DNA from: Bacteroidota bacterium
GTDB taxonomy: Bacteria; Bacteroidota; Ignavibacteria; UBA10030; SZUA-254
Reading direction: 5' to 3'
NCBI GenBank assembly: GCA_020056225.1
Contig: JAGVIE010000037.1
Coordinates: forward strand, 43,060-107,059
Length of the DNA stretch: 64,000 nt
Of the stretch, positions 1 through 8,664 are shown piece by piece. The position numbers were made by a program, and so were the translations under genes. Below the pieces are notes generated by a model. It saw nothing but the letters and a program-made list of their open reading frames with translations, ran no database searches and had not been told where the DNA came from. Each line of letters opens with the position of its first letter. Positions within the stretch are counted from its first letter, which is position 1.

Positions 1-387
1 TGCGTGATGGCATCGAATTATCTGACTATGTTCCTTAATACTATCACTGAACTTTCAAAGAAACTCGAAATGAAAGCATCCTGGGCGGAAGTTTTCGGAC
101 CTCTTATGATGACAACGATGGAGAATGTCATTCAATCGTCCGCACCGTTAGCGCTCACGGGTCCTATTGTTCGGAATGATTTTGAAACATTAGACCTTCA
201 TCTGCAAACGTTAAATGACTATGCACCTCAGTTCCTGCCTATCTATACAATCGGGGGAATCGAGGTTGCGCGCATCGCAAAAGAAAACGAAAAAATAACA
301 CAAGAGAATTTTAACGAAATAATTAGTAAATTCAGAAAATTCATCAAATCAAGTTCAGTTAAAAATATTTCTAAGGTGAAACGGTGA
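1..387 (+). CDS. DUF2520 / Rossmann-like oxidoreductase family protein, C-terminal part (5' end outside window)
   Basis: The reading frame is open to the left edge, so only the C-terminal part (about 128 residues) is present. The visible segment is all-helical and carries the pattern of the DUF2520 C-terminal domain: an early SNYLT segment, a TTMENV helix, the phrase ALTGPIVRNDFETLDLHL and a final helix. In the family this domain follows an NADP-binding Rossmann fold and resembles pyrroline-5-carboxylate reductase or 6-phosphogluconate dehydrogenase-like enzymes; the substrate is usually unknown. Its stop overlaps the GTG start of the next gene by 4 nt, which suggests translational coupling. 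The family call rests on the C-terminal pattern alone. Confidence 0.7.
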   Translation, partial: CVMASNYLTMFLNTITELSKKLEMKASWAEVFGPLMMTTMENVIQSSAPLALTGPIVRNDFETLDLHLQTLNDYAPQFLPIYTIGGIEVARIAKENEKITQENFNEIISKFRKFIKSSSVKNISKVKR

Positions 388-1448
388 AAGCATTAATAGC
401 CAGTGGCGGACACGGCACGCGCCTGCGTCCACTAACGCATACTCAGAACAAACATCTCATACCTATTGCAAACAAGCCGATACTGCATTATGCTATCGAA
501 GCGGCAGTCGATGCGGGAATTAAGCAGATCGGGATCATTCACAATGCCGACAGCAAAGAAGTTCCGAATGCAATCGGGAATGGGAAAAGATGGGGAGTAA
601 AAATAACATTCATCCCGCAAAAAACTCCCGCGGGACTCGCGCATGTTGTAAAGATCGCAGAGAAGTTCATCGGGAAGGATAATTTTATTTTCTACCTTGG
701 CGATAATATGGTCGTAGGCGGCGTGAAAAGATTCATAGATGAATTCGAGAAGAGCGACTGCAACTGCTGGCTGACGCTTTCAAGAGTCAAGGATCCGGAA
801 CGATTCGGTGTGCCTGTAATAAAGAATAATAAAATAATTAAGGTAGAGGAAAAACCTTCGAAGCCGAAGAGCCAATTCGCTGTTGCCGGAATTTACATTT
901 ACGACCGGCATATATTTGAAGCAGTAAAGAAAATTAAGCCAAGCGCGCGCGGCGAGTATGAAATTTCCGATGCTCACACTTACCTCATCGAGCATGGATA
1001 TAAAGTCGGATACAGCGAGATAACCGGATGGTGGAAAGATACCGGCAAACCTGCTGATTTGCTTGAAGCCAACCGTTTGGTGCTTGATAACATCGAACCA
1101 AATATTAAAGGTGACACTGACAAGATTTCATCCGTTCTCGGAAAAGTTATTCTCGAGGAAGGATCGAAAGTCGTTAACAGTGTAATTCGGGGACCTGCGA
1201 TCATTGGCAAAAATGCTGTAATTGAAAATAGTTATATCGGACCGTTTACATCCATCGGAAACAACACTATTATCCAGAACGCCGAGGTTGAGTACAGCAT
1301 TGTTCTTCGCGATTCGAAAATTATGAATGTAAAACTCCGCATCGAAGGCAGTATACTTGGTAATGACGTGGAGATTGTTGAAGCGAACGGCAAACCGCAT
1401 GTACACCGGTTTATGATCGGAGACCAAAGCAGAGTTGAAGTAGCATGA
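384..1448 (+). CDS. Glucose-1-phosphate thymidylyltransferase, long form (RmlA-like nucleotidyltransferase)
   Basis: Sugar-phosphate nucleotidyltransferase that would activate glucose-1-phosphate with dTTP for deoxysugar or surface polysaccharide synthesis in the cytoplasm. The N-terminus has the nucleotide-binding loop GHGTRLRPLT (residues 9-18), followed by the sugar-binding FYLGDNMVVGG and the EEKPSKPKS segment. Residues about 245-354 form hexapeptide-like left-handed beta-helix repeats (IGKNAVIENSYIG), typical of the long-form family (about 350 residues) rather than the short 290-residue RmlA. The start is GTG, set by the 4-nt overlap with the upstream gene. No other dTDP-rhamnose genes are visible nearby, so the exact nucleotide and sugar remain inferred. 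Confidence 0.85.
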   Translation: MKALIASGGHGTRLRPLTHTQNKHLIPIANKPILHYAIEAAVDAGIKQIGIIHNADSKEVPNAIGNGKRWGVKITFIPQKTPAGLAHVVKIAEKFIGKDNFIFYLGDNMVVGGVKRFIDEFEKSDCNCWLTLSRVKDPERFGVPVIKNNKIIKVEEKPSKPKSQFAVAGIYIYDRHIFEAVKKIKPSARGEYEISDAHTYLIEHGYKVGYSEITGWWKDTGKPADLLEANRLVLDNIEPNIKGDTDKISSVLGKVILEEGSKVVNSVIRGPAIIGKNAVIENSYIGPFTSIGNNTIIQNAEVEYSIVLRDSKIMNVKLRIEGSILGNDVEIVEANGKPHVHRFMIGDQSRVEVA

Positions 1449-1481
1449 TTGATATACGATGTGAGATGTGGGATATGCGTG
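1449..1481 (+). repeat. Left arm of inverted repeat flanking the four-helix-bundle gene
   Basis: This 33-nt arm begins with the base after the stop codon of the nucleotidyltransferase gene. It matches the reverse complement of 1914-1946 at 23 of 33 positions, counted by eye. Core shared words are TTGAT, CG and TGGGAT. Together the two arms enclose a single gene, so the unit 1449-1946 looks like an inserted cassette. Confidence 0.65.
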
Positions 1482-1497
1482 TAAAGAAAGAGTGAGT

Positions 1498-1911
1498 ATG
1501 GAAAAGGGATACGAAAAATTAGAGATTTATAAACTCGCACGCGAGTTGGCGATAAAGATTCATCAAATAACTTTATCCCTTCCAAAATTCGAGATGTACG
1601 AGGAAGGAAGTCAAATACGCCGTTCCGCTAAGTCAATCCCCGCAAACATAGTAGAAGGTTATTGTTTACGACGCCACAAGAATGAATACTTGCAATATCT
1701 CCATCGAGCGTTTGGTTCTTGTGAAGAAACAAAATATCACCTCGGAATTCTTTTTGAAACTCGCTCGCTTGACAATAAAGAAGTTTTTACAGAACTTTTA
1801 GAAAAATATGATCATCTTGGAAAGATGATATTTCGTTTTGTCGGGTCAGTAAGTATCAATCATCTTCCTCCATCCTATATCAAAGAACCTGATATTGAAT
1901 ATGAAACTTAA
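1498..1911 (+). CDS. Four helix bundle protein (23S rRNA intervening-sequence / S23 family)
   Basis: A 137-residue all-alpha protein starting MEKGYEKLEIYKLARELA, with the family features: a short basic N-terminus, the IRRSAKSIPANIVEGY motif near residues 40-55, and the RAFGSCEETKYHL helix. Members were first seen encoded in intervening sequences of 23S rRNA genes; the biochemical function is not established. I chose the ATG at 1498 over an upstream in-frame GTG at 1468 because family members begin at this point and an A/G-rich stretch precedes it. It sits alone between two imperfect inverted repeats (1449-1481 and 1914-1946) and interrupts two unrelated genes, suggesting a small mobile cassette. 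Confidence 0.88.
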   Translation: MEKGYEKLEIYKLARELAIKIHQITLSLPKFEMYEEGSQIRRSAKSIPANIVEGYCLRRHKNEYLQYLHRAFGSCEETKYHLGILFETRSLDNKEVFTELLEKYDHLGKMIFRFVGSVSINHLPPSYIKEPDIEYET

Positions 1912-1913
1912 TT

Positions 1914-1946
1914 AACTCACATCCCAAATCACATAGCGCACATCAA
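1914..1946 (-). repeat. Right arm of inverted repeat flanking the four-helix-bundle gene
   Basis: Reverse-complement partner of 1449-1481 (23/33 identical). It starts 3 nt after the stop of the four-helix-bundle gene and ends 3 nt before the ATG of the enoyl-CoA hydratase gene. The cassette therefore fills the entire intergenic space. Confidence 0.65.
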
Positions 1947-1949
1947 TTT

Positions 1950-2732
1950 ATGGACTACCAAACACTACTTCTAACAATCAAAGACCGCATCGCGGTTATT
2001 ACCATCAATCGTCCAGACAAGCTCAATGCATTGAATGCTCAATGCAAAAGCGAGATGAAGGATTTATTCATCAATCTCAAAACCAATAATGAGGTTGATG
2101 CCGTAGTACTTACAGGCGCCGGTGAGAAAGCATTTGTTGCAGGGACTGATATAGGTGAGCTAACTTCACTCAATGCAAAGACTGGCGAAGAATTTTCCGC
2201 AAACGGAATCGCAAACCTCGATCTCATTCAACATCTTGGCAAACCGGTCATCGCCGCAGTAAATGGTTACGCCCTCGGCGGCGGCTGCGAACTTGCAATG
2301 GCATGTCATATTCGCATTGCATCCGAGAATGCAAAGTTTGGTCAGCCTGAAGTTAACCTTGGCACTTTTCCCGGTTACGGTGGAACCCAACGTCTCCCCC
2401 GTCTTATCGGGCACGGCAGAGCAATGGAAATGATACTGACAGGTAATCAGATCGACGCGAATGAAGCTTACCGCATCGGTTTAGTAAACAAAATTGTCCC
2501 GCTTGCCGATTTACTTTCAACGGCAGAAACAATGGCACGGTCAATAATCAGCAAAGGACAACCGGCAGTCCGATTAGCTCTTAAAGCGATCAATGCCACA
2601 TTAGAAAAATCTTTGTCAGATGGCTTAAAGTACGAAGCAGAGCTGTGGGGCGAGTGCTGTGATACTGAAGATTTTAAGGAAGGCACGAAAGCTTTCATCG
2701 AAAAAAGAAAACCTACTTTCAAGGGAAAATGA
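1950..2732 (+). CDS. Enoyl-CoA hydratase/isomerase (crotonase family)
   Basis: A 260-residue crotonase-fold enzyme that would hydrate trans-2-enoyl-CoA in fatty-acid or amino-acid degradation. The first oxyanion-hole segment is AFVAGTDIGEL (61-71) and the second is GYALGGGCELA (106-116). Both glutamates used by true hydratases are present: E134 in FGQPEV and E160 in RAMEMILTG. The FPGYGGTQRL loop is also intact, so hydratase activity is more likely than a divergent crotonase reaction. Length is typical. Its stop overlaps the next ATG by 4 nt. No other beta-oxidation genes are close by, so the pathway is not decided by context. Confidence 0.9.
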   Translation: MDYQTLLLTIKDRIAVITINRPDKLNALNAQCKSEMKDLFINLKTNNEVDAVVLTGAGEKAFVAGTDIGELTSLNAKTGEEFSANGIANLDLIQHLGKPVIAAVNGYALGGGCELAMACHIRIASENAKFGQPEVNLGTFPGYGGTQRLPRLIGHGRAMEMILTGNQIDANEAYRIGLVNKIVPLADLLSTAETMARSIISKGQPAVRLALKAINATLEKSLSDGLKYEAELWGECCDTEDFKEGTKAFIEKRKPTFKGK

Positions 2733-3211
2733 ATTTGTGCTTTGATAAATCAATATTTTTTCGTTTCTTTATCATCCTTGTAATGGCTGGCACTGCCGTG
2801 GGATTATCCGTTCTAAATCAGTCGGCGGCAAGTGCATCTTCCGCGCAAACACACAAGGATATATCGATTACTGCCAGAGAAATTGATCGGCAAGTTGATT
2901 CTGTGTTGATACAATTTCGAATAGACAAGAAATGGTGCCGGAAAAGAAATGTTGAAATTCCCGGCACAAATCTAAATCGTGTGGAACGAAAGGTCCTGAT
3001 TCCTCCGGAGATAATTCCAGTTCAAATGAATCAGGCATTGAACATGATGGCACAACGGTACGGCGGAAGGGCAATCGGATCAGAAAATCTGCGGGAAAAT
3101 TCGGTAACCATACACATCAAACTCGAAGGATACATTATTCAAACAATCATTTTGAAAACATCAAAGGATTTAAAGCGAACAATCGAAAAGAAACAACAAA
3201 GAAAGATATAA
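2729..3211 (+). CDS. Hypothetical exported or membrane-anchored protein
   Basis: A 160-residue protein that I do not recognise. Residues about 10-30 are a hydrophobic helix followed by small residues (AASASSA), compatible with a signal peptide or a single membrane anchor. The rest looks soluble and basic, with a beta-rich segment (VTIHIKLEGYIIQTIILKT) and a lysine/glutamine-rich tail. The ATG overlaps the enoyl-CoA hydratase stop by 4 nt, and the stop lies only 10 nt before glycyl-tRNA synthetase, so it probably belongs to the same transcript. The tight packing supports it being a real gene; no function is proposed. Confidence 0.65.
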   Translation: MNLCFDKSIFFRFFIILVMAGTAVGLSVLNQSAASASSAQTHKDISITAREIDRQVDSVLIQFRIDKKWCRKRNVEIPGTNLNRVERKVLIPPEIIPVQMNQALNMMAQRYGGRAIGSENLRENSVTIHIKLEGYIIQTIILKTSKDLKRTIEKKQQRKI

Positions 3212-3221
3212 TTAGGAATTT

Positions 3222-4703
3222 ATGGCAAAGCCAAACAATAGCACAGATGCACAATTAATGGAAAAACTCGTCTCACTTTGTAAACGAAGGGGATTCATTT
3301 TTCAATCATCAGAAATCTACGGCGGCTTAAACGGCGCTTGGGATTATGGTCCACTGGGTGTTGAGCTGCTCAGAAATGTCAAAGATGAGTGGTGGAAGAA
3401 CATGACTTATCGTGAAGATGTCGAGGGTTTAGATGCCGCCATTCTCATGCACCCGCGTGTTTGGGAAGCGTCGGGTCACGTGGAGAATTTCACCGACCCG
3501 ATGGTGGATTGCAAGCAGTGCAAATCGCGCTATCGTCTTGATATTCTTTTTGAGGAAATTTCCATTAAGAAACAGAAAGATGTTTTACGCGAACTTGATC
3601 CGCAAAAATTTCAAGGCCAGCAGAAAGATGAATTTATTGTAGAAGAGTTCAAGAAGATTGCCGAGGCAACTCCAAACTCTGTGCTCTCCGCTTTAAGCTG
3701 TCCAAGCTGCGGCAACAAAGGTACATTTACAGATGCGCGTAAATTCAATCTCATGTTCAAAACATTTGTCGGACCTGTGGAAAATTCGGGAGCGGTTGTT
3801 TATCTTAGACCGGAGACGGCTCAAGGAATATTCGTGAACTTTCTTAACGTCCAGTCATCATCGCGGCAAAAACTGCCATTCGGTATCGCGCAAATCGGTA
3901 AAGCTTTCCGTAACGAAATCAATACGAAGAATTTTCTTTTCCGCACACGCGAATTCGAACAGATGGAAATGCAGTTCTTCGTCAAGCCCGGCACCGATGA
4001 TAAATGGTTCGAATACTGGCGTGAACAGCGAATGCAGTGGTTTATAGATTTGGGCATGAAGAAAGAAAAACTCCAGTGGCATCAACATGCACCCGATAAG
4101 CTTGCCCACTATGCCAAGGACGCATTCGATATTGAATATCTCTTTCCATTCGGTTGGGGCGAGATTGAAGGAGTACACAACCGCACAAATTTCGATCTTT
4201 CAAGACACGAAGAATATTCCGGCAAGACTTTGAAATATTTTGACGAAGAAACGAAAGAGAAATTTACACCATTCATTATCGAGACATCTGCCGGTGCAAG
4301 CCGCTCTCTTATGGCATTTCTTGTCAATGCGTACCACGAGGAAGAAGCAATGAGTGCAGAGGGAAAAATGGAACAGCGGGTGGTTATGAAATTCCATCCT
4401 AAACTTGCACCTATTAAAGCGGCAATCTTCCCTCTCGTCAATCGTGACGGTATGCCGGAGATCTCGAAAAATATCGAACGGGAACTACGTCCGCACCTAA
4501 GGGTGTTTTATGACGATAGCGGCGCAGTCGGCAGACGATACCGCCGTCAGGATGAAGTCGGTACTCCATACTGCATCACAATAGATTCGCAGACTTTAGT
4601 AGATCAAACCGTCACCATTCGTGAAAGAGATTCCATGGTGCAGGAACGAATTGCAACGGATCAACTTCTTTCTTATTTTAGAACTAAATTTACTTTCGGT
4701 TAA
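3222..4703 (+). CDS. glyS: Glycyl-tRNA synthetase, dimeric (alpha2) type
   Basis: Class II synthetase charging tRNA-Gly, single-chain type (493 residues; no separate alpha and beta subunits). Motif 1 region WDYGPLGVELLRN is at residues 40-52. Motif 2 is FRNEINTKNFLFRTREFEQ, and motif 3 lies in IETSAGASRSLMAFLV near residue 360. Two CxxC pairs (C97/C100 and C160/C163) form a probable zinc site in the insertion domain. The C-terminal anticodon-binding domain contains APIKAAIFPLVN and ends with VTIRERDSM. Complete and of normal length. It follows a small exported protein by 10 nt. Confidence 0.96.
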   Translation: MAKPNNSTDAQLMEKLVSLCKRRGFIFQSSEIYGGLNGAWDYGPLGVELLRNVKDEWWKNMTYREDVEGLDAAILMHPRVWEASGHVENFTDPMVDCKQCKSRYRLDILFEEISIKKQKDVLRELDPQKFQGQQKDEFIVEEFKKIAEATPNSVLSALSCPSCGNKGTFTDARKFNLMFKTFVGPVENSGAVVYLRPETAQGIFVNFLNVQSSSRQKLPFGIAQIGKAFRNEINTKNFLFRTREFEQMEMQFFVKPGTDDKWFEYWREQRMQWFIDLGMKKEKLQWHQHAPDKLAHYAKDAFDIEYLFPFGWGEIEGVHNRTNFDLSRHEEYSGKTLKYFDEETKEKFTPFIIETSAGASRSLMAFLVNAYHEEEAMSAEGKMEQRVVMKFHPKLAPIKAAIFPLVNRDGMPEISKNIERELRPHLRVFYDDSGAVGRRYRRQDEVGTPYCITIDSQTLVDQTVTIRERDSMVQERIATDQLLSYFRTKFTFG

Positions 4704-4744
4704 TCCAAACAAGTTTATCAATCAAAAATATAAAGGGTAGAAAA

Positions 4745-5416
4745 ATGAAAAAATTACTCACAGTCGGAATTATTCTAACGCTCAGCATTTCCATAATATT
4801 TATGGGATGCGGAACAAGTAAAACATTTAGAGGCGGTGCAATCGGCGCCGCGGCAGGTGGAATATTAGGCGGGATCATCGGTAAGCAGGCAGGAAGCACG
4901 GCTACCGGCGCTATCATTGGCGCGGTCGTCGGCGGCACCGCAGGCGCTCTGATCGGTAATTATATGGATAAGCAGGCAGAAGAGATGCAGCGTGATCTGA
5001 AGGGTGCAAAGGTAGAGCGTGTCGGTGAAGGGATCAAAATTACTTTCGATTCGGGAATACTCTTCGAAGTTAATAAATCGGACCTACAACCGGCGGCAAG
5101 ATCTAACATAGAAAACCTTGCAAAGATTTTGAACAAATACGACGACACGAATATTCTTATTGAGGGCCACACCGATTCAACCGGCACGCTTGAACACAAT
5201 CAAATGCTGTCGGAAAAGCGCGCCGAATCCGTGTCCGGTTATCTTAAGGGTTTAAATGTTCAGGGACCCCGCATTTCAACAGTCGGTTATGGTCCAAACC
5301 AACCCGTCGCATCTAACGTGACCACTGAAGGTCGCCAGCAGAACCGCCGAGTAGAAGTTGCAATCTTCGCGAACGATAAATTGAAGGATGCCGCCGCAAA
5401 AGGCGAAATTCAATAA
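4745..5416 (+). CDS. OmpA family lipoprotein with glycine-zipper domain (YiaD-like)
   Basis: Predicted outer-membrane lipoprotein that binds peptidoglycan. The signal peptide ends in the lipobox IFMGC, with the lipidated cysteine at residue 22. Residues 30-75 are a glycine-zipper stretch (GAAAGGILGGIIGK and a second copy GAIIGAVVGGTAGALIG), which can insert in membranes. The OmpA C-terminal domain occupies about 105-215 with the peptidoglycan-binding motifs GHTDSTGTLEHNQMLSEKRA and GYGPNQPVA plus NRRVEVAI. Domain order matches E. coli YiaD. It is monocistronic between glyS and a strong hairpin terminator. Confidence 0.92.
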   Translation: MKKLLTVGIILTLSISIIFMGCGTSKTFRGGAIGAAAGGILGGIIGKQAGSTATGAIIGAVVGGTAGALIGNYMDKQAEEMQRDLKGAKVERVGEGIKITFDSGILFEVNKSDLQPAARSNIENLAKILNKYDDTNILIEGHTDSTGTLEHNQMLSEKRAESVSGYLKGLNVQGPRISTVGYGPNQPVASNVTTEGRQQNRRVEVAIFANDKLKDAAAKGEIQ

Positions 5417-5446
5417 ATCATTTATCTCGAACATTTTTCATCTAAG

Positions 5447-5499
5447 ATTATGGGGAAAGATTCTACAGGAGAATATTCCATCGAATCCTTCCCCATAAT
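5447..5499 (+). terminator. Hairpin terminator after the OmpA lipoprotein gene
   Basis: A 17-bp inverted repeat with one mismatch: left arm 5447-5463 and right arm 5483-5499, separated by 19 nt. The arms are ATTATGGGGAAAGATTC and GAATCCTTCCCCATAAT. It is followed by a short T-containing stretch rather than a clean U-tract, so efficiency is uncertain. Confidence 0.6.
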
Positions 5500-5534
5500 T
5501 TATTACTTCGATAGCAACAATTAAGAATTATTAA

Positions 5535-6695
5535 ATGTACAACAGGTTAATAGCTTCGCTGATCATTCTTTCTATTTGGCAATTTGCAATTTGCGATGCT
5601 CAATGGATCGGCGACTCAGTAAACGAATCCCATGTCCATAAAGGCATTCAGTACGTTTATAATCTATCTTTTGATAGTGCCAGAGCAGAATTCCAGTTTG
5701 TTGCCCGTTCGAAACCAGACCATCCTGCCGGACATTTTTTCCTCGCGATGGTAGAATGGTGGAAAATAATTACAGACATTGACAATAAATCCAGGGATGA
5801 CAAATTCATATCCATGCTCGACCGCGTGATCGATCTATGCGATGAGCGGCTCGATAAAAATGAGGACGATATCACGGGATTATTTTTTAAAGGCGGATCG
5901 CTTGGCTTTCAAGGCAGGCTCTATGGCAATCGTCAGGATTGGCTCAAAGCAGCCAACTGCGGCAGGGCGGCTCTGCCGATTATAATGAAAGCATACAAAC
6001 TTGAACCGAACAACAACGATGTACTGCTCGGCATCGGCATATACAATTATTACGCCGCAGTAATCCCAGAAATTTATCCCTGGGTAAAACCGCTTCTAAT
6101 CTTTTTTCCGAAAGGCGATAGATCGAAAGGATTGAATCAACTTCGCGTTGCATCGGAGAAAGCCCGTTATGCCGATATCGAAGCGACATATTTCCTTCTT
6201 CAGGTTCTCCAAAATTTCGAAAACCAATCTCTCGAAGCACAACAGCTTGCCGTCAGATTGAACAAGAGGTTTCCCAATAACGTCATCTTCAATAAATATG
6301 GGGGAAGATGTCAGGCTTCATTGGCGCAATGGAGCGAACTGGAACAAACATATCTTGCAATCCTGGCGAAGGTCAAAGCAAAACAGATCGGATACGACAT
6401 GAATACGGAACGAGAGGCGAATTTTTATCTGGGTATCGCGCAAATGAATTATGGTCAGTACGATTTGGCACTTCAATTTTTTTACGTTGCGGATGAGCTT
6501 TCCCGAACACTCGATATAGATGGTAACTCAGGATTCATGACTATGATTAATCTCAAAATTGGCATGATCTACGATATTCAAGGGAAACGCAATCTTGCCA
6601 TCATGCAGTACAAAAAAGTTTTAGATATGAAAGATCACCAGCAGGCGCATAAACTGGCAGATGAATATCTTAAGAAACCATTCAAGAATTCTTGA
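5535..6695 (+). CDS. Exported tetratricopeptide-repeat protein
   Basis: A 386-residue protein with an N-terminal signal peptide (hydrophobic residues 5-20, then CDAQW). The remainder is helical with TPR-like units, for example the segment around AGHFFLAMVEWW, then AYKLEPNNNDVLLGIGIYNYYAA, and near the C-terminus NFYLGIAQMNYGQYDLALQF followed by GMIYDIQGKRNLAIMQYKKV. Such proteins act as periplasmic scaffolds; no partner is indicated here. It is followed almost without a gap by the ZIP transporter, which may share its transcript. Confidence 0.78.
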   Translation: MYNRLIASLIILSIWQFAICDAQWIGDSVNESHVHKGIQYVYNLSFDSARAEFQFVARSKPDHPAGHFFLAMVEWWKIITDIDNKSRDDKFISMLDRVIDLCDERLDKNEDDITGLFFKGGSLGFQGRLYGNRQDWLKAANCGRAALPIIMKAYKLEPNNNDVLLGIGIYNYYAAVIPEIYPWVKPLLIFFPKGDRSKGLNQLRVASEKARYADIEATYFLLQVLQNFENQSLEAQQLAVRLNKRFPNNVIFNKYGGRCQASLAQWSELEQTYLAILAKVKAKQIGYDMNTEREANFYLGIAQMNYGQYDLALQFFYVADELSRTLDIDGNSGFMTMINLKIGMIYDIQGKRNLAIMQYKKVLDMKDHQQAHKLADEYLKKPFKNS

Positions 6696-6706
6696 TAACT
6701 GAGAAC

Positions 6707-7447
6707 ATGTTTACAATTATCTTATTCGGAGTAATCGCGGCGGCGGCAGAAATCTTGGGCGGGACTCTCATCATCCTGAAGAAGGAATGGCCCCGGAAAG
6801 TGCAGGAATACCTGCTTGCCCTGAGTTCAGGTTTCATTCTTGCGCTCGTATTTTTCGAATTGATTCCGGAAAGTTTATCGCTCCTCGGCAATATTGCATC
6901 GCTATATATGATTATAGGATACGGCTTGCTTCATTTCTTTGAGCATACTATCGTCGGTCATTTCCATTTCGGCGAAGAGACTCATCATGATGTAATGGTA
7001 TCTAAGGTCGCAAGCATCTCTGCGTTTGCGGGATTGTTCATTCATGCATTCTTCGACGGGCTTTCAATTTCTGCCGGCATGAATTACAACTTTTACCTCG
7101 GGTTGTTAATCTTCTTTGCAGTTCTACTTCACAAAATTCCGGAAGGATTAACAGTCGCTACCATTATGCTTGCCGCACAACAACCGCGAAAGAATGCTTT
7201 CCTTGCATCCATAGCAATTGGAGTAGCGACAATGTTGGGAATACTTACCGTATTCTTGCTTGCCAGTGTCGATTCGAATGCTGTCGGAATCGCCTTTGCG
7301 CTATCGGCAGGCGCAGCAACATACGTTGGCGCGAGCGATCTCATACCGGAAATCAACCGGTCGGAAAATCGAATTATCCCATTGATTGTTTTTGGCGGAA
7401 TGCTGCTTTTCTATTTAAGCAAGCAATTATTGGAAGGTCTATTGTAA
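6707..7447 (+). CDS. ZIP family divalent metal transporter
   Basis: Inner-membrane transporter of the ZIP family, moving zinc or related divalent cations into the cytoplasm. About eight hydrophobic segments are visible. The metal-binding signatures are HAFFDGLSISAGM in helix 4 (near residue 115) and HKIPEGLTVATIM in helix 5 (near residue 142). A histidine-containing loop (HFHFGEETHHD) precedes helix 4, as is common in the family. I chose the ATG at 6707; an in-frame TTG at 6692 overlaps the upstream stop and cannot be excluded. Confidence 0.9.
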   Translation: MFTIILFGVIAAAAEILGGTLIILKKEWPRKVQEYLLALSSGFILALVFFELIPESLSLLGNIASLYMIIGYGLLHFFEHTIVGHFHFGEETHHDVMVSKVASISAFAGLFIHAFFDGLSISAGMNYNFYLGLLIFFAVLLHKIPEGLTVATIMLAAQQPRKNAFLASIAIGVATMLGILTVFLLASVDSNAVGIAFALSAGAATYVGASDLIPEINRSENRIIPLIVFGGMLLFYLSKQLLEGLL

Positions 7448-7491
7448 TAATACTGAAACCGTTAGATACAAATTCGATTTACAGTATTTAA

Positions 7492-8436
7492 TTAAAATTT
7501 AAATCCGACATTAACGCGGTGTACCGATCCGATCTTTCCCATTGAGTTATAGGCATAATCGATTGTGTAAATATTGGTTGTAAATCCACCCCCCAAAGAA
7601 AACCCTGCAAATCCGGCGCTGTTACCTATTTTCCATTCTTGTCTTCGTTCATTATTATATCCGATGCGCAATTGAACATTCGGGCTTGCCGTAAACTCAA
7701 CACCGATTGAAAACTGTTTAAACCGATCGAAGAAATTATCCTGATCCTCGTTGAGTTTATGGAAGTCGAACATCAGAACAGCAGGAAGATGTTCAGGATA
7801 GATGGATGCGCCAATTTTGAAATCCAGCGGGAGCCGTTCTCTCGTATTGACAAAAGGATCGATCTGTGTTCCTAAATTCAGCAGGCTCGCTCCAACAATG
7901 ACTCGTTCAGGTATTGCGATATACCGTACACCGGCATCAATAGCAACTGCGCTCGATATAACATCAGCAATGGAAGAATAAATAAATTTCAGGTTGGCGC
8001 CGTAATATAAAACCGGCAGGAGTCGATCTGCGTATGTCGCAATAAAAGCAATCTCACCGGCGCCGAATGTGCCAAGGTTTTGTCCTTCCTCACCGGTCTT
8101 TTTAAACTCACCATAGTTTATGTATTCGACACCGGCACCCACGAAACCAAAATTCGGCATCTCCATTCCAAAACTTGCATAGCCGGCATTCACATCGAGC
8201 ATGTGTTTAAAGAAACCGATTGACAACCGTCGAGTACTCAGTGTAGTCAGATCAGCCGGATTGTAGAAGATAGAATTTGGATCGTCATTCGCTGTAATGA
8301 AGCTTCCACCCAAAGCGGCAGCCCGTGCACTCGCATCGTTTCGAAGAAACTCGAACGTTGTGTTTGATTGTGTAAATACTGTCGTCTGGACTAAAAAAAA
8401 TAGAAGCATTAATAATAGCCATCGCCTGTTGCGCAT
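7492..8436 (-). CDS. porQ: Type IX secretion system protein PorQ (PorV/PorQ beta-barrel family)
   Basis: A 314-residue outer-membrane protein with a signal peptide (first 22 residues). The early motif SARAAALGGSFITANDDPNSIFYNPA is characteristic of the PorV/PorQ family. PorQ-like features follow: GEFKKTGEEGQNLGTFGAGE, and a terminal strand ending in phenylalanine (VNVGFKF). In characterised species PorQ and PorV belong to the attachment complex that anchors T9SS cargo to the cell surface. It lies directly beside, and divergent from, two T9SS cargo genes, which fits. The distinction between PorQ and PorV rests on motif resemblance only. Confidence 0.85.
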   Translation of the reverse strand: MRNRRWLLLMLLFFLVQTTVFTQSNTTFEFLRNDASARAAALGGSFITANDDPNSIFYNPADLTTLSTRRLSIGFFKHMLDVNAGYASFGMEMPNFGFVGAGVEYINYGEFKKTGEEGQNLGTFGAGEIAFIATYADRLLPVLYYGANLKFIYSSIADVISSAVAIDAGVRYIAIPERVIVGASLLNLGTQIDPFVNTRERLPLDFKIGASIYPEHLPAVLMFDFHKLNEDQDNFFDRFKQFSIGVEFTASPNVQLRIGYNNERRQEWKIGNSAGFAGFSLGGGFTTNIYTIDYAYNSMGKIGSVHRVNVGFKF

Positions 8437-8664
8437 ACAATCCTTACAGTGGTTTGATTCAAAATTAATTCCAAAGCAATCTAAGAAATTATAGAGTGAG
8501 ATTCAAGATTGACATTAGAGAGATGTTATTTTTCCTCCTTTTTCAATGTATATTTTGAATTAATATGCTACAAAATTGAGGTGTCCTTATTGACTATAAA
8601 ATTCAATTTGATTAGCTTATACTCAAGTAACTTACCTTGATATGAATATGAAAAAAGATATCGT

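Noticed and set aside
1468..1497. GTG start of the four-helix-bundle gene
   Set aside because: It would begin inside the inverted repeat; family members start at the ATG at 1498.
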